From Planctomycetaceae bacterium (GTDB lineage Bacteria > Planctomycetota > Planctomycetia > Pirellulales > Thermoguttaceae): a stretch of DNA of 34,790 bases. Of the stretch, positions 15,872-22,297 are shown one piece after another; the first letter of the stretch is position 1, and each line of letters begins with the position of its first letter. The notes below the pieces were generated by a model. It was not told the origin of the DNA, made no database searches, and saw only the letters and a program-made list of their open reading frames with translations. The stretch spans positions 1 to 34,790 of the forward strand of contig JAAYAY010000224.1 of NCBI GenBank assembly GCA_012719125.1. Reading direction: 5' to 3'. The translations under genes were made by a program, and so were the position numbers.

Positions 15872-18412
15872 TTGAACGCCTCGAAATCCATCAAACCACT
15901 GCTGCTGATCTGGATCGTCTTCGGCGCCGCCATGCTCCTTCAGACGAGTTGGTTTCGCCGCGCGAAGAGCATTACGTTTGACGAAACCTACTTCCTGAGT
16001 TGTGGGCTGCAGACGGTTCACGACGGAAAGCTCGACACTCGGATCTGCTCCGAAGGCGTCGCACCGTTGCCGATCCTGCTCGATTACCTGCTCCCCTTGA
16101 GCCTGGTCGGCGGAGAAAACCGGCCGAGCCCCTGGGAAGGGCAACTTCAGGACGCCCGGCTCATCGTGGGGCCGCGGCTTGCCAATTCGATCCTGGTCGG
16201 CCTGCCGTTGGTGCTGCTGGTCTCCTGGTGGCTCTTCCGGCGCCAAGGAGCGATCGCAGCCGCACTCGGCGCCGGATTGATCGCCTTCTCGCCGGGGATC
16301 GTGGGGCACGCTTCCCTGGCGGCGACCGACGCCTGTTTTGCCCTGTTCGGCACGCTGGCCCTCGCGGCAATCGGATGGTATTTCGTGCAACCGTCGTCTC
16401 GGCGGTTCGTCGTCACGGCAATCGCAATTGCCGCCGGTATGGCCGCCAAGTACTCGGGTGTGTTCCTGCTGCCGGTCGTGGCCGTGATGTTCGTTTTGCG
16501 GGCTGTCGCGTCGCCGGCTCGCGAACAACTGCCGTCTTGGTGGCAGAAGTTTCGATACCTCGTGTCCCGCGGTGCTGCCCTGGCCGTGTTGATTGGCTTC
16601 TTCTGGTGGGGGCTGCATCTGTTCAGCTTCACCGGTCCGCTCAAGAACATCCCCTTGGAAGACACGCCTGACTGGTCGCCCTGGGTCAAGATCCTCGGTC
16701 GGGGCCCCGTGGCCGACGAGATCATGCGCGTGGCTCACGAGAACCTCCGCCGCCCTGCCCCGTTTGACGGAGTGTTGTTCCAGTACCTGCACAATCAATC
16801 CGGACACGGCGCTTTTCTCATGGGCCGGCGTTCCGAGACCGGTTGGTGGTACTACTTCCCTAGCGCGTTTGCCATGAAAAGTACGCCGGTCGAATTGCTG
16901 CTGGCTGTGGGACTGCTCGTGCTTGGCGGCTCGTCCTTTCGGTCACCGTTCCGGGCCTGGAGGTCTCTGGACGTCGAACTCCAGGTCCTGTGCATCGGCA
17001 TTCTGGTCTTCAGTGCCCTGGTCGTGACCTCGAGCATCAACATTGGCCATCGATACATTCTGATCCTTTATCCACTGCTGGTCGTCCTCGGTGTCGACCG
17101 GCTCTGCACGCATCTCGCGAAACGTCCCAAGACGGTCAGGTGGTGCGCCGCGGCGATTCTGGTCGGACAGATCATCAGTTGTCTGAGCGTCGCGCCGCAC
17201 TACCTGGCGTACTTCAACGTGTTTGTCGGCGGTCCCAAGCAGGGCTGGCACTACCTGCTCGATTCGAATATCGACTGGGGGCAGGACCTGCCGGCCCTGC
17301 AAAAGGAACTGCACCGGCTGGGGAGCCGCCGAACGGCGATGCAGTACTTTGGGACGGCACTGCCAGAGGCTTATGGAGTGGATGCCGATCCGATGGCCGA
17401 GTTGACGCTGCCCGTCGAGGAGTACGACATGCTGGCTGTTTCGGTTTCGCCGCTGCAAGGGCTGTACACCAAGGCCAACGATCCGTATAAGGCCTTTCGC
17501 CGTATCCCGCCGACGGCCAGGGCGGGCTATTCCATGTTGCTCTTCGATCTGGCAACCCCTCAAGCCCAGGCGGCGATGCAGCAAGCGGCGGCCCGCTATC
17601 GGGCGATCCGGCTCGACCCGGACAGTACCACGATGGGCGGACTGCCGGCCTATCGAATCGAGACGCCCGCGGCCGTCTACGTGCTGGAGAAGGCGGGCGG
17701 CGGGTTGGCGAGCGTGATCGACCGGGAGGGGCACGACTGGATCGGCTTCGACCACACGCCCGGCAGCCGAGCGGGGGGCGAATACCGCGGGTTCCCCAAC
17801 GCCGTTCACCAACAGGCCGGCAACTACTTTCACGCAAAGAACCAGGCCACCGATCTCTGTTCGACCAGGGTCGAGTACGCCGGTCCCGGGCGCGTCACGA
17901 TTTCGGCCGAATCGGACAACGGCCTTTGGGCCTGCCGCTACGACTTCTTTCCGACCCACTGCACTTTCACGATGACCCGTATGCCGCCCGACAAGCGCTA
18001 TTGGGTTCTGTACGAAGGCACGCCTGGCGGCAAGTACGACGACACGGACTGGTGGATGACCTCCGGCAGCCACGAACGCCGCCCCTTGACGGTTCCTCAC
18101 GAGGGCGACATTCCTGCACCCGAGTGGATCGCCTTCGGCGACAAGTATCTGGGTCGGGTGTTGTACCTTTTCCATCACGAAGACGACGACCATCCGGATC
18201 GCTTCTGCCAGATGGACGAGAAGATGACGGTCTTCGGGTTCGGACGGGAGGGGGTCAAGAAGTACCTCGATCACGTGCCGCAGCAGTTTACGATTGGGTT
18301 TGTGGAATCGACGGATCCGGCGAGGGTGGACGAGGCGATCCAAGTCATGAACGGACGACACCGTGTCAATCCGGCCCCACCTGCTGCCGGAGGGGTGGTG
18401 CCAACGCGTTGA
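15872..18412 (+). CDS. GT39-like membrane glycosyltransferase fused to a beta-rich domain
   Basis: An 846-residue protein. The first 400 or so residues contain about nine to eleven hydrophobic helices, with the acidic pair Asp37-Glu38 (ITFDETYF) in the first external loop, as in the PMT/ArnT (GT39, GT-C fold) dolichyl- or polyprenyl-phosphate sugar transferases. A soluble middle follows (YNVFVGGPKQGWHYLL-like, DSNIDWGQDLPALQKEL), the usual C-terminal part of this group in planctomycetes. From about residue 607 there is an added domain (ASVIDREGHDWIGF, GGEYRGFPNAVHQQAG, YFHAKNQATD, YWVLYEGTPGGKYDD) of beta-sandwich character, resembling domains of separate secreted planctomycete proteins. TTG at 15872 is used because it gives a complete first membrane helix; ATG at 15932 would cut it. 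The acceptor is unknown. Confidence 0.75.
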   Translation: MNASKSIKPLLLIWIVFGAAMLLQTSWFRRAKSITFDETYFLSCGLQTVHDGKLDTRICSEGVAPLPILLDYLLPLSLVGGENRPSPWEGQLQDARLIVGPRLANSILVGLPLVLLVSWWLFRRQGAIAAALGAGLIAFSPGIVGHASLAATDACFALFGTLALAAIGWYFVQPSSRRFVVTAIAIAAGMAAKYSGVFLLPVVAVMFVLRAVASPAREQLPSWWQKFRYLVSRGAALAVLIGFFWWGLHLFSFTGPLKNIPLEDTPDWSPWVKILGRGPVADEIMRVAHENLRRPAPFDGVLFQYLHNQSGHGAFLMGRRSETGWWYYFPSAFAMKSTPVELLLAVGLLVLGGSSFRSPFRAWRSLDVELQVLCIGILVFSALVVTSSINIGHRYILILYPLLVVLGVDRLCTHLAKRPKTVRWCAAAILVGQIISCLSVAPHYLAYFNVFVGGPKQGWHYLLDSNIDWGQDLPALQKELHRLGSRRTAMQYFGTALPEAYGVDADPMAELTLPVEEYDMLAVSVSPLQGLYTKANDPYKAFRRIPPTARAGYSMLLFDLATPQAQAAMQQAAARYRAIRLDPDSTTMGGLPAYRIETPAAVYVLEKAGGGLASVIDREGHDWIGFDHTPGSRAGGEYRGFPNAVHQQAGNYFHAKNQATDLCSTRVEYAGPGRVTISAESDNGLWACRYDFFPTHCTFTMTRMPPDKRYWVLYEGTPGGKYDDTDWWMTSGSHERRPLTVPHEGDIPAPEWIAFGDKYLGRVLYLFHHEDDDHPDRFCQMDEKMTVFGFGREGVKKYLDHVPQQFTIGFVESTDPARVDEAIQVMNGRHRVNPAPPAAGGVVPTR

Positions 18413-18801
18413 GCGGCAGTGTCATCTTGCCGGCGTCCGCCATCGATCTTCCGATCACGATTTCAATCGTTCGCTTCCTCTCCAGTCCACCGTCGGTGCC
18501 GCAAGAAGTGTACTCGCAGACGGTTCGAAATCTCGAGGTCGCCGATTAGGAGGCGTTTGGCCATTTTCGCATACCGCTCCGAATGATGCAGAACATGGGG
18601 TATTTCTTGTTGGGACACACCACCTCCGCCGTCAGCCCCGTTTGTCGAGATACGGGCAAGTAACTTCTTCCAAACCGCCGAGGTGACTGGCCTGCCAGCA
18701 ACGCCGTGTAGCAGTACGGCCAGGCAGGCTCACGTGCTGCGGGATTGAGGCAACGATTCGAGGCAGTTCTCATTGGGTTGTCGTTTCTTCTGGCATGCGA
18801 T
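18413..18801. other. Gene-free stretch after the glycosyltransferase gene
   Basis: No frame here resembles a known protein. A weak 75-codon frame on the minus strand (18546-18773) contains a Cys-poor segment, AEVVCPNKKYPMF, but has unusual codon choice. I do not call it. Confidence 0.4.
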
Positions 18802-18817
18802 ACAATGCGCGCATTGT
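18802..18817. promoter_or_regulatory. 16-bp perfect palindrome, operator-like
   Basis: ACAATGCGCGCATTGT is a perfect inverted repeat without a spacer. It lies about 30 bases upstream of a 38-codon open frame. It could bind a dimeric regulator; there is no independent support. Confidence 0.4.
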
Positions 18818-18845
18818 GCTAATGGGCACGCAATCGGGGAAGGTA

Positions 18846-18962
18846 ATGCAACACCCGCTGGAAGCAAAGCATGGATTGTCGGCCTATGAACTCCTGGTGA
18901 GAGCGATCACGATAATTGAGGCTTTTCTGATCACGATGATCGAGGGAGACATGGTTGCATGA
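18846..18962 (+). CDS. Possible 38-residue small protein
   Basis: ATG at 18846 is preceded immediately by GGGGAAGGTA. The product has a polar start and then an amphipathic or hydrophobic helix (LLVRAITIIEAFLITMIEGD) and ends at TGA 18960-18962. Two 17-base direct repeats in the DNA (18905-18921 and 18929-18945; 15 of 17 identical; GATCACGAT start) encode the repeated ITIIE / ITMIE parts. I know no family for it. It could equally be a chance frame across a repeated regulatory site. Confidence 0.25.
   Translation: MQHPLEAKHGLSAYELLVRAITIIEAFLITMIEGDMVA
18905..18945 (+). repeat. Two 17-bp direct repeats, 24-bp period
   Basis: GATCACGATAATTGAGG (18905-18921) and GATCACGATGATCGAGG (18929-18945) differ at two positions. 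The 24-bp period is near two and a quarter helical turns. Only two copies are present. Confidence 0.55.
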
Positions 18963-19056
18963 TGCGGTGCGGAAGTACCGGTGGCCTCTTCTCTGTACCG
19001 TTGTTGAGGGTATCAGACGTTAGTCCGGTCTTCTGGCTTAAAGGCGTCTGTATCGA

Positions 19057-19347
19057 TCACCAGCGCTCGATCCAGGGCACTTCTCGGCCCAGTATTGTGC
19101 AGAGGTCGATGGCGGCTTGGTGTAGCGGCAAGCCCGTGGCTGCTGCCCACAGTTCGATCTGGTGGCCGTGACAACGGCAACGGTGGCAGTAGTACCGACC
19201 CATGGCCACATTCACAGAGAAGGATGGCTTGCGAGACGATCGACACCCGGGCACGGGACACTGCCCGTACCACTGTTGGCCGTATACCCCCGTCAGCCAG
19301 AACGCTCGACGAGCATCTTCTGCGGGTCCAAATTCTTCATAAAATTC
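19057..19347 (-). CDS. CHC2-type zinc-finger protein without its own start codon
   Basis: About 97 residues are readable. The segment from GQCPVPGC through SSRKPSFSVN to GRYYCHRCRCHGHQIEL matches the CHC2 zinc finger of DnaG-type primases, with four Cys ligands and the PSF-V core. The end, AAIDLCTILGREVPWIERW, completes the domain. The frame is readable from EFYEEFG at 19347, but I find no ATG, GTG or TTG in frame near that point; the nearest usable start lies far upstream inside the zinc-ribbon gene. That gene stops at TGA 19339-19337 in the other frame, and a +1 slip at TTA-TGA would join the two. Expression by frameshift fusion, reinitiation at a rare start, or a broken start are all possible. 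Such CHC2 proteins are often passengers of mobile elements. Confidence 0.65.
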   Translation of the reverse strand, partial: EFYEEFGPAEDARRAFWLTGVYGQQWYGQCPVPGCRSSRKPSFSVNVAMGRYYCHRCRCHGHQIELWAAATGLPLHQAAIDLCTILGREVPWIERW

Positions 19348-19918
19348 CCGTGATCCGGAGGCCCCCCGCGATCGTGATCGGTGAGAGAAACTCCAGTAAG
19401 CGTTTCCATTCCTCCCAGGAATCGTCGCTACGGATGAACGCCTCGAGCAATGCGTGGGGCAACTCGGCGATGGCCTGCCTTGCGAACCGGCCGCGGGCCA
19501 CTTTCCAAAACGCGGTCTGAGGGAAGGACTCGCGCCAGAAATCTCGCCACCGTGCGATCGTACGCCGGTCGGCGCCGAACAACTGGGACAATTCGCGGAC
19601 CAGCCGAGGCGAAGGCCCTTGCCGCATGGCGGCCACCAGAACCACCACGGCGCCCAGGTAGACCTTCCGGCCGAGAAACCGCACTGACGGCGGGGTCGTC
19701 CGCTTGCGGCAACCGTCCCGGTCACAGCAGAAACTCAAGCGGTAGCCGTAGGAGTCCGGCAGATTCTCGCATCCACCGCGTGGCTTACGAGGGTAGTTGG
19801 CGCAGTGCAGGCGACCGCCGCACCCGCATCCCTGCTTCCGCGCGATGGCGGCCGGGTCTTTGTCAACGGTAAAAAGAAAGTCCCAAAAGCTGGCATCGCG
19901 AAGCACAACATGGTACAT
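19337..19918 (-). CDS. Zinc-ribbon / HTH protein, mobile-element-associated type
   Basis: A 193-residue protein. Cys31, Cys33 and Cys39, with Cys64, Cys65 and Cys70 (GCGCGGRLHC; LSFCCDRDGC), suggest a zinc-binding fold. The segments NYPRKPRGG and KRTTPPSVRFLGRKVYLGAVV are characteristic of a widespread uncharacterised family that I remember from planctomycetes and myxobacteria, often next to CHC2 proteins and transposition genes. Residues about 103-127 (SPRLVRELSQLFGADRRTIARW) form a helix-turn-helix. ATG 19918 is chosen because GGAG lies about 10 bases upstream; a GTG at 19960 is less likely since its purine run touches the start codon. It lies 66 bases downstream of an HTH gene on the same strand. 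No transposase is found nearby, so it may be an orphan. Confidence 0.7.
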   Translation of the reverse strand: MYHVVLRDASFWDFLFTVDKDPAAIARKQGCGCGGRLHCANYPRKPRGGCENLPDSYGYRLSFCCDRDGCRKRTTPPSVRFLGRKVYLGAVVVLVAAMRQGPSPRLVRELSQLFGADRRTIARWRDFWRESFPQTAFWKVARGRFARQAIAELPHALLEAFIRSDDSWEEWKRLLEFLSPITIAGGLRITGIL

Positions 19919-19984
19919 CGTGGAGTACTCCGCGGTTGTGGCAAACCTTACGGAGTACACCCCTCGGAGACCTCGATCAAGCGA

Positions 19985-20638
19985 TCAGGCCCTTCGAGGG
20001 GACCTTTCTTGAAAACCTCGGCTAACTCGCGGAAACCGGGATCTACTCATGTCGAGTGCTTCTCTTGCCGCAATGTATTTGGGCCACTTGTAGAGTGTGG
20101 TTCGGTGACAACCAATGTGCTTCGCTATCTTCGTGTCGCTCCAATCGGGGTGGGCAACCAACGTCGCCAGTGCCTTCTCTTCGCCTGTGAGACCTTCTGT
20201 CGGCTTGGTCGTTTTCTGCGAAGTCGTTTCCCCGTTTTGCTCCTCGCTGGCCGCCCGAGCTGCCCGTGTAGCCTCATCCGCAATCATCGCCGCAAGGTGA
20301 TCAGCGTGGAACTCGGGGAGGCCTTGCAGGGCTCGCCCCGCATCCTCCCAGGATCTCCCCGCAAACACGCTTGCGTCGAACACGAGCCTTTGAGCCCGTT
20401 CGTGGTATGAGGCGCCGGCATAGCGACCGATCGGCTCGGGGATCGTCGCGTGATGTCCGCGGAAGTGGCTCCAGTTCGATACCGGAGCAAGATCGTTGGC
20501 CGCGAATTCGTGCAGAACCGCCGTGGCTTCGGCAAGGTCCGCCGCGGCTTTCGGTGTTCGTTCTTGCTGGACGATCCGGCGAGCCCACTCCGCCGTCCGC
20601 ACCGTGTTCGCCAAAGCGTGAGAGTGATATGCGTACAT
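19985..20638 (-). CDS. Unknown protein with C-terminal helix-turn-helix
   Basis: A 217-residue protein. The first 130 residues are helical and Ala-rich (HSHALANTVRTAEWARRIVQ; DLAEATAVLHEFAAND) without a family I recognise. Residues about 153-190 (EKALATLVAHPDWSDTKIAK, then HIGCHRTTLYKWPKYIAAR) form a helix-turn-helix of the kind found in phage terminase small subunits and in mobile-element regulators. ATG 20638 is chosen because AAAGGGATTGA precedes it and a longer start at 20755 would add an Arg-rich stretch of poor quality. The zinc-ribbon gene follows on the same strand. A short XRE-type gene reads away on the other strand just upstream. Confidence 0.65.
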   Translation of the reverse strand: MYAYHSHALANTVRTAEWARRIVQQERTPKAAADLAEATAVLHEFAANDLAPVSNWSHFRGHHATIPEPIGRYAGASYHERAQRLVFDASVFAGRSWEDAGRALQGLPEFHADHLAAMIADEATRAARAASEEQNGETTSQKTTKPTEGLTGEEKALATLVAHPDWSDTKIAKHIGCHRTTLYKWPKYIAAREALDMSRSRFPRVSRGFQERSPRRA

Positions 20639-20780
20639 GTTCTCAATCCCTTTCCGCCGGCCCAGCCGGGGAGAATCACGGCGGATTGAGACTCCGCGAT
20701 TCTCCCGGCCAGTTTTCGCCACCCGTCGGCAGCAACCGGCAAGTTCAATTCTCACGAAAACGGATCAGGGTGCAACCGGA

Positions 20781-20987
20781 GTGCGCGGCGTTTCCGGAGT
20801 GCGCCAGCAGGTCAAGATGAGCCTCGCAGAGGCCGCCTCCATAACAGGCATGGACCGAGCCGCAATCAGCCGCTTGGAAAACGGCCTGTGCGCCAACACT
20901 ACGATCAACACGATCAACCGGTTGGCGCATGCGTACGGAAAGCGGCTCACGTTTTCCGTTGAGGACGAGCCTGAGCTTGCTCGCTGA
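20781..20987 (+). CDS. Short XRE-type helix-turn-helix protein
   Basis: The core MSLAEAASITGMDRAAISRL followed by ENG and NTTINTINRLAHAYGKRLTF is a clear XRE/HTH_3 DNA-binding domain. The part before it (GVRQQVK) would be the first helix, shorter than usual. The start is uncertain: GTG 20781 keeps that helix, and ATG 20817 would give only 56 residues and lose it, although AGG lies 7 bases before it. The frame stays open upstream to 20637, but that part is antisense to the HTH gene's 5' region and does not look like protein. It may be a complete small regulator of the divergent gene trio or a 5'-shortened one. Confidence 0.6.
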   Translation: MRGVSGVRQQVKMSLAEAASITGMDRAAISRLENGLCANTTINTINRLAHAYGKRLTFSVEDEPELAR

Positions 20988-21011
20988 TGCTATCATTCAG
21001 AAGATCCGCCA

Positions 21012-21031
21012 GTCGATCACGCGTGATCGAC
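21012..21031. promoter_or_regulatory. 20-bp perfect palindrome
   Basis: GTCGATCACGCGTGATCGAC is fully self-complementary. It lies 24 bases after the stop codon of the XRE gene and covers the end of the broken gene on the other strand. It could be an operator or a small transcription stop. Its half GATCACG also occurs in the direct repeats at 18905 and 18929. Confidence 0.45.
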
Positions 21032-21461
21032 GAGCGTCACCTCTCTGGCGATGATTCGCAGCGCGGAATCCTGCAGCAGCACTCGATAGTCAAACGCCGC
21101 ACCGACACGTGCCGCTTCCCGAGAGTCGCTCCACGCCTCCAGCGGGCGTGAACGCTACTCGCCGTCCTTGGCATGAAAATGCTCCATCTGCGTCTCGTCC
21201 CATTCGTGCGAGGCCGAGGCGTCGGCTGGCGGGGGAAAATCGGTCCGACAGCACCCCGCGCCGTCCGCGAAATTGTACACGGCGTGCGGATATCTCGACG
21301 CCAACATTGAGTGTTTCTTGGGTCACTGCGCCGGCAACGAGTCTTGGTGGCATGTTCGTGGCCTCTCCACTTGATGGGGTTGGAGGACGAGTGAACTCAG
21401 GCGGTTTTCCGCCGCAGCCCAATGTGACGATCACGACGAAAACGGGGACAGACCATCTCAT
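21017..21461 (-). pseudogene. Broken lipoprotein-like gene
   Basis: On the minus strand, ATG 21461 begins a clear lipoprotein signal (MRWSVPVFVVIVTLGCGGK, with lipobox LGC) followed by a Pro-rich linker. Its frame runs to a stop at 21090, but after about residue 55 it turns into Arg-rich sequence unlike protein. In another frame, from 21307, the reading becomes protein-like (SRYPHAVYNFADGAGC, then HEWDETQMEHFHAKDGE), stops at TAG 21157-21155, and continues in the same frame as AWSDSREAARVGAAFDYRVL to a TGA at 21019-21017. One frameshift and one nonsense change would explain this. The parent protein is not recognised. Short separate genes remain an alternative. Confidence 0.4.
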
Positions 21462-21491
21462 GGGCGCGAACCTCGCGGTCCCGACGCGGTC

Positions 21492-21806
21492 TTAAGGCTC
21501 ACCGTCAGCCGGGTTATCCGGCCCTTGGACGCTGTTCTGGGCTGTCACGAAGTCCATGTACCTCTTCTCCCAGAACCGCCACATGACGAAGCCGAACAGT
21601 GCCCCGCCAAATGCCCACAATACCGCGGAGAACGCAATCCAGGCGGGCGAAAGCGGAACGCCCGGACGCCGATTAACGAAGAAAGTCATCACGGCAAACA
21701 TCGGCACGCCCCACGCAAGAACGCCCGTTGTGACGACGTATCGACCTCGCCCGCGCTTCCGCGTGGCTTCCCACCGTTTGAGTTCCGCCGGCATCTCCGC
21801 ACTCAT
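21492..21806 (-). CDS. Small membrane protein with two transmembrane helices
   Basis: A 104-residue protein with a basic start (ELKRWEATRKRGRGRYVV), two hydrophobic helices (TTGVLAWGVPMFAVMTFFV at about 27-45; PAWIAFSAVLWAFGGALFGF at about 54-73), and a polar tail. The start is well supported: AAAGGAG lies 8 bases before the ATG. I do not recognise a family. The broken lipoprotein-like gene starts 30 bases downstream on the same strand, so the two were probably once one transcript. Confidence 0.7.
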   Translation of the reverse strand: MSAEMPAELKRWEATRKRGRGRYVVTTGVLAWGVPMFAVMTFFVNRRPGVPLSPAWIAFSAVLWAFGGALFGFVMWRFWEKRYMDFVTAQNSVQGPDNPADGEP

Positions 21807-22297
21807 ATCCACTGCTCCTTTCTCTACAACATGCGATTTGTGTCTTCCGTCGAAAGAATGACGCGGTAAGCAGAAAATGGCAATCACTTGCGGTGAACCA
21901 CCAAATGCAACCTCCCAATCCGCGAACTTGCATCTCAGTGCTGGAATGAGACGTTCGCGTGTCATCGGGGACGAGTCTCCAGCTCTGCACCGGCTGAGAC
22001 GCCGCAAACGCTCTCAAAATATCGCCCCGAATGGCCCGGTCAAGCCGCCAAGTCGACCTTCCAGTGAACCCGTATCGTACCGAGCCCGTCTCAAACAACT
22101 CCGGCCTTACGCAAACCGGGGGACAGACGAGTGACAAAATTGTCACCCGCCCGTCTCGGCACCGTTGCATGCACTCCGCCACTTGCGACCTCGCGCAACA
22201 GTTTGCTATCCTTGAGCTTACGCGATTCGCTCCCCGGATCGCAGGTCCGAGTCTCCAGGCTGCGAGTTCCTTCTTCCACCCTTTCGCTCCACCCGCC
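21807..22297. other. Intergenic stretch upstream of glnD
   Basis: About 490 bases between a small membrane protein gene (minus) and glnD (plus). Frames are open but the sequence before 22298 does not look like GlnD. It contains the palindrome at 22131-22146. Confidence 0.4.
22131..22146. promoter_or_regulatory. Operator-like inverted repeat upstream of glnD
   Basis: GTGACAA-AA-TTGTCAC has two 7-base arms with a 2-base centre. Further pairing outside it (GACG at 22126-22129 and CGTC at 22152-22155) could give a larger hairpin. It lies about 150 bases before the glnD start and could be a nitrogen- or other regulator-binding site; this is inference. Confidence 0.4.

Noticed and set aside
16943-18361. 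A 472-codon minus-strand frame opposite the glycosyltransferase gene
   Set aside because: No domain recognised and the plus strand is clearly coding.
18905-18945. Iterons of a replication origin or a CRISPR array
   Set aside because: Only two repeat copies and no initiator gene or spacer structure.
19057-20987. A complete insertion sequence around the CHC2 and zinc-ribbon genes
   Set aside because: I found no transposase, no terminal inverted repeats and no target duplication.
22031-22297. An 89-residue N-terminal extension of GlnD
   Set aside because: The sequence is unlike the family and covers an operator-like inverted repeat.
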